Source: Pigmentiphaga sp.
GTDB taxonomy: Bacteria; Pseudomonadota; Gammaproteobacteria; Burkholderiales; Burkholderiaceae_B
Direction: 5' to 3'
Assembly: GCA_023228945.1 (NCBI GenBank)
Contig: JALOAI010000006.1
Span: 1 to 64,000 of the forward strand
DNA: 64,000 nt
Shown: in pieces, positions 39,481 through 47,737 of the stretch
Numbering within the stretch: position 1 is the first letter of the stretch
Layout: each line of letters begins with the position of its first letter
The notes under the pieces: model-generated
Databases searched by the model: none
Told to the model about the DNA's origin: nothing
What the model saw: only the letters and a program-made list of their open reading frames with translations
Position numbers and translations under genes: made by a program

Positions 39481-42141
39481 ATGGGAAAAACACTCATCAT
39501 CGCCGAGAAGCCGTCGGTGGCGCTCGACATCTCGCGTGCGCTCGGCGGCTTCAAGCGCGAGGGCGATTATTTCGAAAGCGACACCTACGTCCTGTCGTCG
39601 AGTGTCGGCCACCTGCTCGGCCTGGTAGCCCCCAACGACCCGGTCAAAGGTAAATGGAGCTTCGCCCACCTGCCGGTGATCCCGCCCCAGTTCGAGCTCG
39701 GGCCAGCCGACAAACGATCGCAGGAGCGCCTCAAGCTGCTCGTGCGCCTGATCAAGCGCAAAGACGTCGACGACATCATCAACGCCTGCGACGCGGGGCG
39801 CGAAGGCGAGCTCATCTTCCGCTACATCACGCAGTACGCCGGCACCAATAAGCCCATCCGCCGCCTGTGGCTGCAATCCATGACGCAACAGGCCATTCGC
39901 GACGCCTTCGCCAACCTGCGCCCCGACGAAACCATGAAGCCCCTTGAAGCCGCGGCCAGATCCCGCGCCGAGGCCGACTGGCTGGTGGGCATCAATGGCA
40001 CCCGCGCCATGACCGCCTTCAATAGCAAGGATGGCGGCTTCTTCAAAACGCCGGTGGGGCGGGTGCAAACCCCCACCCTGGCCATCGTGGCCGCGCGTGA
40101 AGAAAACATCCGGCGCTTCGTCTCGCGCGACTACTGGGAAGTCCGCGCCAACTTCGTGGCCGCCGCCGGCTTCTATGAAGGCCGCTGGTTCGACCCGAAG
40201 TTCAAAAAAGACGAGCGCGATCCCGAGAAGCGGGAGTCGCGCCTGTGGTCGCTGCCCGCCGCCGAATCCATTGTCGCCGCCTGCCGCGAACAACCGGGCA
40301 GCGTCACCGAACAATCCAAGCCGTCCACCCAGCTCTCGCCGCTGCTGTACGATCTCACCAGCCTGCAGCGCGAAGCCAACTCGCGTTTCGGCTTTTCGGC
40401 CAAGGCCACGCTGTCGCTCGCGCAGGCCCTGTACGAGCGGCACAAGGCGCTCACCTACCCGCGAACCGACTCCCGCTATCTGCCGGAAGACTATCTCGGT
40501 ACGGTCAAGGGCACGATGGACGTCCTCGCCAGCGCCGAGAGCGGCAGCGCGCGGCCCATGGCGCCTTTCGCACGTCGCGTGCTGGAACAAGGCTGGGTCA
40601 AGCCCAACCGGCGCGTGTTCGACAACCGCAAGGTCTCCGATCACTTCGCCATCATTCCCACCCTGCAGGCGCCCCGCGAACTGAGCGAAGCCGAAGCCAA
40701 GCTCTACGACCTCGTCGTCCGGCGCTTCCTGGCGGTGTTCTACCCCGCCGCCGAGTACCGGGTCACCACCCGCATCACCGAAGTCACCGGCCACCACTTC
40801 AAAACCGAAGGCAAGGTCTTGGTGGCGCCGGGCTGGCTGGAAGTCTACGGCCGCGAAGCCCAGGGCGATGAGGCCAACCTGACTCCCGTGGCCGAAGGCG
40901 AGACCGTGCGCACCGAAGACATCGAGGTCGTAAGCCTGGCCACCAAGCCGCCACCGCGCTACACCGAAGCCACGCTGCTCTCGGCCATGGAAGGCGCCGG
41001 CAAGCTGGTGGAAGACGAAGAACTGCGCGAGGCCATGTCGGCCCGCGGCCTGGGCACGCCGGCGACGCGGGCGGGCATCATCGAAGGTCTCATCAACGAG
41101 GTCTACCTGCGCCGCGAGGGCCGCGAGCTCGTTCCCACCGCCAAGGCTCGCCAATTGATGACGCTGCTCTCGGGCCTGGATGTGGATGAGCTCACCTCGC
41201 CCGAATTGACCGGAGAATGGGAGCACAAACTCTCGCAGATCGAGCAGGGCCAGCTCGATCGCGAAGCGTTCATGCGCGAGATCGCCCAAATGACGCAGGT
41301 GATCGTCAAGCGCGCCAAAGAGTACGATCGCGACAGCGTGCCGGGCGACTACGCCACGCTGCAAACGCCGTGCCCGCGTTGCGGCGGCGTGGTCAAAGAG
41401 AATTATCGCCGCTATGCCTGCACGCAGTGCGACTTCTCCATCGGCAAACACCCCGGCGGCCGCACCTTCGAGCTGCCCGAAGTCGAAACCCTGCTGGCGG
41501 AACGCACGCTGGGGCCACTGCACGGCTTCATCAGCAAGATGGGCCGCCCATTCTCGGCGCTGTTGCGCATCACCGACGAATACAAGCTCGAGTTCGACTT
41601 TGGCCAGAACGACGCCGAGGACGACACCGAGGTCGATTTCTCGCAGCAGACTTCCGTAGGGCCCTGCCCCAAATGCCAGGCCCGCGTCTTCGAGCATGGC
41701 ATGAGCTATGTTTGCGAAAAATCCGTGGGCCCTCAAAAAACCTGCGACTTCCGCGCCGGCAAGGTGATCCTGCAGCAAGAAGTCACGCCGGAGCAGATGC
41801 ATAAACTGCTCACCGACGGCCGCACCGACCTGCTCGACGGCTTCGTTTCCAGCCGCACCAACCGCAAGTTCAAGGCGTTCCTGGTGCGCCAGCCCGATGG
41901 CAAGATCGGCTTCGAGTTCGAGCCGCGGCCAGCCAAAACGACGGCCAAGAAGGCCGCGGGCAAGACCGCCACGAAGGCCGCCGACACGCCAGCGCCGACC
42001 AAGACGGTGAAGGCCGCCAAAACTCCCGCCAAGGCCCCCGCCAAGAAAGCGGCCAAAAAGGCCGCCAAGAAGGCTGCGGGCAAGACCGCCGCCAAGAAGG
42101 CCACGACTCGCCGTACCGCCACCGCCGGCGACACCGTCTGA
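39481..42141 (+). CDS. topB: DNA topoisomerase III with histone-H1-like tail
   Basis: The 886-aa type IA topoisomerase begins MGKTLIIAEKPSVALDIS with the TOPRIM motifs (CDAGREGELIF), has the catalytic tyrosine in LTYPRTDSRYLP, and topoisomerase C-terminal repeats with zinc-finger cysteines (CPRCGG...CTQC). The last 70 residues are an extreme Lys/Ala-rich tail (KKAAKKAAKKAAGK) like bacterial histone H1. It resolves recombination and replication intermediates. The gene next door encodes a SET-domain methyltransferase, a possible modifier of that tail. Confidence 0.93.
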   Translation: MGKTLIIAEKPSVALDISRALGGFKREGDYFESDTYVLSSSVGHLLGLVAPNDPVKGKWSFAHLPVIPPQFELGPADKRSQERLKLLVRLIKRKDVDDIINACDAGREGELIFRYITQYAGTNKPIRRLWLQSMTQQAIRDAFANLRPDETMKPLEAAARSRAEADWLVGINGTRAMTAFNSKDGGFFKTPVGRVQTPTLAIVAAREENIRRFVSRDYWEVRANFVAAAGFYEGRWFDPKFKKDERDPEKRESRLWSLPAAESIVAACREQPGSVTEQSKPSTQLSPLLYDLTSLQREANSRFGFSAKATLSLAQALYERHKALTYPRTDSRYLPEDYLGTVKGTMDVLASAESGSARPMAPFARRVLEQGWVKPNRRVFDNRKVSDHFAIIPTLQAPRELSEAEAKLYDLVVRRFLAVFYPAAEYRVTTRITEVTGHHFKTEGKVLVAPGWLEVYGREAQGDEANLTPVAEGETVRTEDIEVVSLATKPPPRYTEATLLSAMEGAGKLVEDEELREAMSARGLGTPATRAGIIEGLINEVYLRREGRELVPTAKARQLMTLLSGLDVDELTSPELTGEWEHKLSQIEQGQLDREAFMREIAQMTQVIVKRAKEYDRDSVPGDYATLQTPCPRCGGVVKENYRRYACTQCDFSIGKHPGGRTFELPEVETLLAERTLGPLHGFISKMGRPFSALLRITDEYKLEFDFGQNDAEDDTEVDFSQQTSVGPCPKCQARVFEHGMSYVCEKSVGPQKTCDFRAGKVILQQEVTPEQMHKLLTDGRTDLLDGFVSSRTNRKFKAFLVRQPDGKIGFEFEPRPAKTTAKKAAGKTATKAADTPAPTKTVKAAKTPAKAPAKKAAKKAAKKAAGKTAAKKATTRRTATAGDTV

Positions 42142-42154
42142 GGGGGCCGCGTCC

Positions 42155-42643
42155 ATGGCAGACACCCCCCAGCGCCCGTGGCACGTGCTGCGCCGCTCGT
42201 CGATCCATGGCACGGGCGTCTACGCCGCGCGCAAGATCCCGGCGGGTACGAGCGTCTTCGAATACCTGGGCGAACGCATCTCGGCCGACGAAGCCGACGC
42301 GCGCCATCCGGTCGACCCCGACGACCCCTTCCACACCTTCTTTTTTTCGCTGAGCAACGGCGAAGTGATCGATGGCAACGCCGGCGGCAACGACGCGCGC
42401 TGGATCAATCATTCCTGCGCGCCCAACTGCGAAACCGAAGAAACCGACGACCACCGCATCTTCATCCATGCCCTGCGCGACATCCGCCGTGGCGAGGAGC
42501 TGTTCTTCGACTATGGATTGATCCTGGAAGAGCGCCACACCCGCAAGGTCAAGGAACAATACCGCTGCCTTTGCGGCGCGGCCGATTGCCGCGGCACCAT
42601 GCTGGCGCCCAAGCGCCGCAAACGGCGACCGGCGGATGCTTGA
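42155..42643 (+). CDS. SET-domain protein-lysine methyltransferase
   Basis: The 162-aa protein has the complete SET core: GTGVYAARKIPAGT, WINHSCAPNCE (SAM and catalytic region), GEELFFDYG, and a post-SET cysteine cluster (CLCGAADCRG). Eukaryote-type lysine methyltransferases are known in various bacteria. It starts 13 nt after topB, whose Lys-rich tail is an obvious candidate substrate, as would be other H1-like proteins in the cell. Substrate inferred. Confidence 0.92.
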   Translation: MADTPQRPWHVLRRSSIHGTGVYAARKIPAGTSVFEYLGERISADEADARHPVDPDDPFHTFFFSLSNGEVIDGNAGGNDARWINHSCAPNCETEETDDHRIFIHALRDIRRGEELFFDYGLILEERHTRKVKEQYRCLCGAADCRGTMLAPKRRKRRPADA

Positions 42644-42646
42644 TGC

Positions 42647-42652
42647 TAAAAT
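42647..42652 (+). promoter_or_regulatory. possible -10 box upstream of metX
   Basis: TAAAAT lies just after the SET gene, about 34 bases before the riboswitch. No good -35 was found at the right distance. The transcript would carry the GCGGC/GCCGC hairpin and the riboswitch. Confidence 0.3.
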
Positions 42653-42685
42653 GGCTCTTGCGCGGCAGGGTTAGCCGCGGCTTCT

Positions 42686-42739
42686 GGCGCCGATTTGCGT
42701 GATCCGCTTGCGGGCGCCTCATAAATCCCGCTAAAGAGG
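42686..42739 (+). ncRNA. SAM-II riboswitch
   Basis: The P1 stem GGCGCC/GGCGCC (42686-42691 and 42713-42718) encloses CGATTTGCG...CCGCTTGC, and is followed by ATAAAT and GCTAAAGAGG, matching the SAM-II consensus including the pseudoknot strand. It ends at the metX ribosome binding site (AAGAGG), so S-adenosylmethionine binding would hide it and turn translation off. Confidence 0.85.
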
Positions 42740-42745
42740 TCCATC

Positions 42746-43921
42746 GTGTCATCTTCGCCCCCCCCGGCCGAATCCCAGCCGCATGGTTCGTCGGTCGGCA
42801 TCGTCCAGCCCCAGTTCCTCGAGTTTTCCGAACCCCTCACCCTCGCGAGCGGCGCCGTTCTGCCGGCCTACACCCTGGCGATCGAAACCTACGGCACGCT
42901 CAACGCCGATCGCAGCAATGCGGTGCTGGTGTGCCACGCGCTCAACGCCTCGCATCACGTGGCCGGGGTCTACGCCAACGAGCCGCGCAGCGTGGGCTGG
43001 TGGGACAATATGATAGGGCCGGGCAAGCCGCTCGACACCAATCGCTTTTTCGTCATCGGCATCAACAACCTGGGTTCGTGCTTCGGCTCCACCGGGCCGG
43101 CCAGCATCGATCCGGCCACCGGCAAACCGTGGGGTCCGCGTTTCCCCGTGATCACGGTCGAAGACTGGGTGCACGCCCAAGTCCGCGTCGCCGACCGCCT
43201 CGGCATCGAGCGCTTCGCCGCGGTGATGGGTGGCTCGCTGGGCGGCATGCAAGCGCTCAGCTGGTCGCTCACCTACCCCGACCGCGTGGCCAATTGCGTG
43301 GTCATTGCCAGCTCGGCCAGGCTCTCGGCGCAGAACATCGCCTTCAACGAAGTGGCGCGGCGCGCCATCATGACCGACCCCGACTTCCACGATGGCGACT
43401 ACTACGCCCATGGCACCGTGCCGCGCCGGGGTCTCTCCATCGCCCGCATGGTGGGACACATTACCTATCTGTCGGGCGACAGCATGGCCGAAAAATTCGG
43501 GCGCAACCGCCGCGACGCCGCACCCGACTATCAATACGGCTACGGCATAGAATTCGAGGTCGAATCTTATCTGCGCTACCAGGGCGAGAAGTTCTCCGGC
43601 TATTTCGACGCCAACACCTACCTCCTGCTCACCCGCGCCCTGGATTACTTCGATCCGGCACGCGCCTTCGGCGGCGACCTGGCCACCGCCCTGGCGCCCA
43701 CCCGGGCGCGCTTCCTGCTGGCATCGTTCACCACCGACTGGCGCTTTCCGCCCGAGCACTCCCGCGAGATCGTGCGCGCCCTGCTGCGCCACCACCGTCC
43801 CGTCAGCTACGCCGAGATCGACGCACCCCACGGCCACGACGCCTTCCTGATGGACCATCCCCGCTACCACTCGGTGGTGCGCGCCTATTATCAACGCATT
43901 GCCGAGGAGCTGGGGCTATGA
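42746..43921 (+). CDS. metX: homoserine O-acyltransferase
   Basis: The 391-aa alpha/beta hydrolase has the nucleophile elbow GGSLGGMQALSWSL (Ser near 164) and the C-terminal Asp and His (HGHDAFLMDHPRYH). It acylates homoserine in methionine biosynthesis; in this group succinyl or acetyl cannot be told apart. The start is GTG at 42746 with AAGAGG 8 nt upstream. It is controlled by the SAM-II riboswitch and translationally coupled to metW through ATGA. Confidence 0.95.
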   Translation: MSSSPPPAESQPHGSSVGIVQPQFLEFSEPLTLASGAVLPAYTLAIETYGTLNADRSNAVLVCHALNASHHVAGVYANEPRSVGWWDNMIGPGKPLDTNRFFVIGINNLGSCFGSTGPASIDPATGKPWGPRFPVITVEDWVHAQVRVADRLGIERFAAVMGGSLGGMQALSWSLTYPDRVANCVVIASSARLSAQNIAFNEVARRAIMTDPDFHDGDYYAHGTVPRRGLSIARMVGHITYLSGDSMAEKFGRNRRDAAPDYQYGYGIEFEVESYLRYQGEKFSGYFDANTYLLLTRALDYFDPARAFGGDLATALAPTRARFLLASFTTDWRFPPEHSREIVRALLRHHRPVSYAEIDAPHGHDAFLMDHPRYHSVVRAYYQRIAEELGL

Positions 43922-44670
43922 CCACGCGCCCAAGCGCAAGCCCTGTCCTTCAGGACGGAGTCAAGCGAGATAGTTCTCCTCTGGAGCCGAAGGCTCCCCC
44001 AAATGGTGGCGGAGAAGCTCCTGCCGAGAGATCGGAGTTCCTCACGACCAACACGGCCTTGCGACCCGATCTGCAACGCATCGCCAGCTGGATCGACCCG
44101 GGCAGCCGGGTGCTGGATCTCGGATGCGGTGACGGCACTTTATTGGCTCATTTGGCGCGCACCCACAACGGCAGCGGCGCCGGGGTTGGTGTGGAGATCG
44201 ATGCCGAGCGGGTCGTGCGCTGCATCGAACGCGGCGTAAACGTGATCCAGCAGAACCTGGAAGACGGCCTGGCGCTGTTCGACGACCAGCAGTTCGACAC
44301 CGTCGTGCTGTCGCAAACCCTGCAGTCGATGCGCCACACCGAGCACATCCTGCGCGAAATGGCCCGCGTGGCCCGCCAGGGCATCGTCTCGGTGCCCAAC
44401 TTCGGCTACTGGCCCCATGGCTGGTCCATCCTGCGCGGCCGCATGCCCGTGGGCGACCACCTGCCCTACCAGTGGTACGACACGCCCAACATCCATTTGT
44501 GCACCCTGCAGGATTTCGAGCGCCTGGCGGCCGACCTCCACCTGCCCATCCTCGACCGCGCCACCTTCAACCGGGGGCGAGAGGTGAAGGCGCTGCCGCA
44601 ATGGCGGGCGACGCTGGGGGTGTATCGCTTTGCGTCGCCACTGGCGAAGGCAGCGGTGGTCGCTCAATAG
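43918..44670 (+). CDS. metW: MetW methyltransferase-like protein with inserted N-terminus
   Basis: The 250-aa protein has the MetW SAM-binding motif RVLDLGCGDGTLLAHL and the C-terminal block typical of the family, which works with MetX. Ordinary MetW proteins start about 40 residues later, near ALRPDLQRIASWI. The extra segment (about residues 3-44) is encoded by the dispersed repeat at 43919-44045, read through in frame. The ATG overlaps the metX stop and has GAGGAG upstream, so the extended protein is probably made. A TTG start at the normal position lacks a binding site. Confidence 0.93.
   Translation: MTTRPSASPVLQDGVKRDSSPLEPKAPPNGGGEAPAERSEFLTTNTALRPDLQRIASWIDPGSRVLDLGCGDGTLLAHLARTHNGSGAGVGVEIDAERVVRCIERGVNVIQQNLEDGLALFDDQQFDTVVLSQTLQSMRHTEHILREMARVARQGIVSVPNFGYWPHGWSILRGRMPVGDHLPYQWYDTPNIHLCTLQDFERLAADLHLPILDRATFNRGREVKALPQWRATLGVYRFASPLAKAAVVAQ
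43919..44045 (+). repeat. dispersed structured repeat, copy 1 (inside metW)
   Basis: Starts TGACCACGCGC at the metX stop codon. It contains hairpin 1 (CTGTCC-TTCA-GGACGG), the word TCAAGCGAG, a second hairpin (GGAGCC-GAA-GGCTCC), GTGGCGGAGAAGCTCC, and a third near-palindrome ending GGAGTTCCTCAC. Copy 2 shares all modules. The whole element is translated as part of MetW. Confidence 0.75.
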
Positions 44671-44703
44671 GGAAGTGGGGGAAGGAAGCGCGACAGCCGC
44701 GCG

Positions 44704-45015
44704 TCAGCCCAGCCTGCTCTTGAGACGGGTCATGATATCCATGCGCTCGTGCAGGATCGCGAGGAGGAGCGCGGGCTCGCCCGTTCGCGGCAGGCAAAAG
44801 AGGTAGTGCCGCCCGGCCAAACGCACGCGCAGGCCGGGTTGCAGGTCATCGAGCTTTTTGTAAGGGCCTTGGCCCTTCGCCAGTTCACAGCCAGCCGCCT
44901 CGAGTTGGGCGATATAGATCTTGCATTGGGCCTCGCCCCACTGTTCGATGGTGTAGCGGACGATGCCGCGCAGATCGGCGGCGGCGCCTCGCGTGAGGAC
45001 ATAGGGGCGCGTCAT
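44704..45015 (-). CDS. parE: ParE/RelE-superfamily toxin
   Basis: The 103-aa protein has the ParE pattern: YVLTRGAAADLRGIVRYTIEQWG at the start, the central helix and the final strands RHYLFCLPRTGEPALLLAILHERMDIMTRL. ParE toxins poison DNA gyrase. The start overlaps the antitoxin stop by 4 nt. A chromosomal toxin-antitoxin pair between metW and an unrelated cluster. Confidence 0.92.
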   Translation of the reverse strand: MTRPYVLTRGAAADLRGIVRYTIEQWGEAQCKIYIAQLEAAGCELAKGQGPYKKLDDLQPGLRVRLAGRHYLFCLPRTGEPALLLAILHERMDIMTRLKSRLG

Positions 45016-45266
45016 GCAGCGCCTTCACCGCGCAGCGCATCCTTGGCTACGTCGGTGATGCTGCCGTCCACGATTTCGCCGCGTTGGGCCTCGGCGATGC
45101 GCTCGGCCAGCAGGGTTTTCAGCGACCGCAGAGCCTCCTCTTCGCCAGTGGCGGCGGGAAACAGTCGTTCAAGCGCATATTGCCTGATGCTCTTGCCTTC
45201 CAGCGCGGCCATGGCCTTGAGGGTCTGGTGCTGCTGCTCGGTGACGTCGATGGTCAGTCGGCTCAT
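45012..45266 (-). CDS. parD: ParD-type antitoxin
   Basis: The 84-aa RHH protein begins MSRLTIDVTEQQHQTLKAMAALEGKSIRQYALERL, followed by the toxin-binding C-terminal helix. The ATG (45264-45266) has GGAGAA upstream. A palindrome-rich region before it is the likely autoregulatory operator. Confidence 0.9.
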   Translation of the reverse strand: MSRLTIDVTEQQHQTLKAMAALEGKSIRQYALERLFPAATGEEEALRSLKTLLAERIAEAQRGEIVDGSITDVAKDALRGEGAA

Positions 45267-45304
45267 GAGTGTTCTCCGCGGTTGGGTGGATGGACGATCA
45301 GAAC

Positions 45305-45330
45305 ACCCCAAATTACCACAAATGTGGGGT
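45305..45330. promoter_or_regulatory. probable ParD operator
   Basis: CCACAAATGTGG (45316-45327) is a palindrome with 5-bp arms and an AA centre, inside wider arms ACCCCA/TGGGGT (45305-45310 and 45325-45330). It lies 39 bp before parD. Confidence 0.5.
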
Positions 45331-45545
45331 TGATGAAATGGGGGATTCTGCTACACGACTGCCGTGAGGCCGTTTGATCCGTGCAGCCGGATCGAGGGTC
45401 GCCAGGCGATCTTCGGGCGTCTTGGCGGGCGCGACGAAGCCGATGCGCGCGGTCTGCCTCGAAGCCCGGCACGGGCCGCCTTTCGTCTTTCAGCCAGAAA
45501 TAGCGTACTGCGCAGCTCGCGGTGTCCTGGCGCTACGCCTCCAAA

Positions 45546-45560
45546 GTGCAGTTACTGCAC
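45546..45560. promoter_or_regulatory. candidate operator of the decarboxylase operon
   Basis: GTGCAGTTACTGCAC has perfect 7-bp arms around one base, 78 bp before the 45638 gene. An IclR protein encoded at the far end of the operon is a plausible ligand. Confidence 0.5.
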
Positions 45561-45637
45561 CTTGGGGAATCTTTTTTTGTGATCCTCCATCCCCCTTCCC
45601 ACAATAGGCGCTTCATTCAACAGCTTCCGCCCAAGCC

Positions 45638-46630
45638 ATGTCCAAGCTCACTCTTTCCCTCGCCGTCAGCGCCTACGACCATGTGCGCGACGTCGCCTCG
45701 GGCGCGGTGCCCATCGAAGGCATTCAGCTCGTGACCACGCACGGTCCGATCGAGGAGCTTCTGTACCGCACCCATAACAATGCCGAGTGGCATATCTCCG
45801 AATTGGGCATGGGCTCGTATACCTCCCAGCTCGCGCGAGGCGAGCAGCCCTACCTGGCCTTGCCGGTCTATACCTCGCGGGTGTTCCGGCATTCCTCCGT
45901 CTATGTCCGCAAGGGCGCCGGCATCAGAATCCCCGCCGACCTGAACGGCAAGCGCATCGGCGTACCCGAATGGGGCATGGCCGCCGTAGTGTATGTGCGC
46001 GGCATGCTGGAGGAGTCGTATGGCTTCGATCCCGCCAGCGCCAAGTGGATACAAGCGGGTTTGCACCAGCCGGGCCGGATGGACCGCATGCCGCCGCGCG
46101 CCGATCTGCGCTTCAACTACACCCAGGTGAAGGATCGCTCTCTATGCGACATGCTGCTGGCGGGTGAGCTCGACGCCGTGCTCAGCGCCCGCACGCCCGA
46201 CATCTTCCATCTTCCCGACAGCCCGCTGGAGCGGATGTTCCAGAACCTGCACGAAGAAGAGCTGAGCTACTGGCAGCGCACCGGCATTTTTCCCGTGATG
46301 CATCTGATCGGCCTGCGGCGCGACGTCTACGAGGAGCATCCCTGGGTCGTCAAGCAGCTGTGCAACGCCTTTGAGGAATCCAAACGCCGCAGCCTGCTGC
46401 GGGCGCGGGACACCGCCGGCTCGTACTATCCGGTGCCGCTCATGCTGCATGCCGTGCGCGAGGCCGAAGCGGTGGCCGGTGCCGATTTCTGGCCTTATGG
46501 CCTGGAGGGGAACAACCATGCCTCGCTGGCCGCCTTCCTGCGCTATGCCTATCGGCATGGCGTAACCGAGCGCGAGCTGGCCGTGGAAGAGCTGTTTCCC
46601 ATAGAAGCGCTGTTCAACCCCGTAACCTGA
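45638..46630 (+). CDS. 4,5-dihydroxyphthalate decarboxylase-like protein
   Basis: The 330-aa protein resembles the 4,5-dihydroxyphthalate decarboxylase family, which has a periplasmic-binding-protein fold but no signal peptide (it starts MSKLTLSLAVSAYDHVRDV). Typical segments are ELGMGSYTSQLARGEQPYLALPVYTSRVFRHSSVYVR. Members have been tied to aromatic acid breakdown; many are of uncertain activity. It heads an operon with a Bug receptor and an aldehyde dehydrogenase. Confidence 0.8.
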   Translation: MSKLTLSLAVSAYDHVRDVASGAVPIEGIQLVTTHGPIEELLYRTHNNAEWHISELGMGSYTSQLARGEQPYLALPVYTSRVFRHSSVYVRKGAGIRIPADLNGKRIGVPEWGMAAVVYVRGMLEESYGFDPASAKWIQAGLHQPGRMDRMPPRADLRFNYTQVKDRSLCDMLLAGELDAVLSARTPDIFHLPDSPLERMFQNLHEEELSYWQRTGIFPVMHLIGLRRDVYEEHPWVVKQLCNAFEESKRRSLLRARDTAGSYYPVPLMLHAVREAEAVAGADFWPYGLEGNNHASLAAFLRYAYRHGVTERELAVEELFPIEALFNPVT

Positions 46631-46736
46631 CCCTGCGAGCAAGTACATTCCGGCGGCCAGCCACCGGAACGAACCGCGTGCCTCCATCCCGATGGCGCGG
46701 CGCAAAAAAACCAGAACAATCCTGGAGACCCATCTC

Positions 46737-47714
46737 ATGATTTCCATTCGCTTCCTGATTCGTGCCGCCCTGGTGGCGGCAACCGCCACATCGCTGGCCC
46801 ATGCCGCCGAAACCTTCCCGCAAAAGCCGGTGAAGATCGTCATCCCCTTCGGTGCCGGCGGACTCACCGATCTCCTGGCCCGCGCCATGGCGGCCGATCT
46901 CTCCCAGAATTGGGGCCAGCCCGTGATCATCGAGAACCGCCCCGGCGCCAGCGGCTCCATCGCCGCCACCCACGTGGCCAAATCGCCCGCCGACGGCCTG
47001 ACCCTGCTGTTCGCCAACGATACCGCGCTGTCGGTCAACCCCTATCTCTACAAGAATCTTTCCTACGACCCGGCCACCGACTTCAAGCCGGTGCACAACG
47101 TGGCCGGCACCCGCAACGTCGTGCTGGCCAGCAAGGCTTCCGGCTACCAGGATTTGCAAACGCTGCTGCGGGACGCCAAAGCCAAGCCGGGCACCATCTC
47201 GTATGGCAGCTTCGGCATCGGCAGCACGCCCCATCTGGTGACCGAAGAGATCGCGGCACGGGCCGGCGTCGAGCTCAACCACATTCCCTACAATGGCAAC
47301 GCCGATACCATCAACGCCCTGCTGGGCGGGCATATCGACCTCACACCGGTGGCCATCCCCGTCGCCCTGCCGCTGATCCGGGCGGACAAGGCCAATGCCC
47401 TGGGCATCCTGGCCGGCGAGCGCTACTTCGACCTGCCGGATGTACCCACCTTTGAAGAGTCCGGCATCCCGGGATTGGACAGCCGGATCTACTTTGGCCT
47501 GGTGGCGCCCGTCGGCACGCCCGACGAGGTGGTGCAAGCGATCTCCCGCGGCGTTGCCGAGGTGATCCGCCAGCCGGAGTTCAAAGAGCGGCAGATCACC
47601 AGCAAGGGCATGGAACTGATCGACCAGGATCCAGCCGAGTTCGCCGTCTTCCTGGAAGCCGACCGCAAGCGCTATGAAACCCGTATCCGCGCCATGAATC
47701 TCTCGCTCGATTGA
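46737..47714 (+). CDS. Bug/TctC-family tripartite tricarboxylate receptor
   Basis: The 325-aa protein has a signal peptide (about 22 residues, ending LAHAAE) and the Bug motifs IVIPFGAGGLTDLLARAMA and ENRPGASGSIAA. CTGGAGA precedes the ATG. It presumably binds the acid consumed by the neighbouring enzymes. No permease genes are near. Confidence 0.92.
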   Translation: MISIRFLIRAALVAATATSLAHAAETFPQKPVKIVIPFGAGGLTDLLARAMAADLSQNWGQPVIIENRPGASGSIAATHVAKSPADGLTLLFANDTALSVNPYLYKNLSYDPATDFKPVHNVAGTRNVVLASKASGYQDLQTLLRDAKAKPGTISYGSFGIGSTPHLVTEEIAARAGVELNHIPYNGNADTINALLGGHIDLTPVAIPVALPLIRADKANALGILAGERYFDLPDVPTFEESGIPGLDSRIYFGLVAPVGTPDEVVQAISRGVAEVIRQPEFKERQITSKGMELIDQDPAEFAVFLEADRKRYETRIRAMNLSLD

Positions 47715-47737
47715 CCGCACACGAAGGACTCCGCATC

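Larger units (their letters stand above)
45267..45637. other. intergenic region with two operators
   Basis: About 370 bases without a credible gene. It holds the ParD operator (45305-45330) and a perfect palindrome (45546-45560) near the next operon. Confidence 0.5.

Noticed and set aside
39280..42213. 977-codon open frame antisense to topB
   Set aside because: Shadow of the GC-rich topB gene; low-complexity Gly/Ala/Arg composition and no ribosome binding site.
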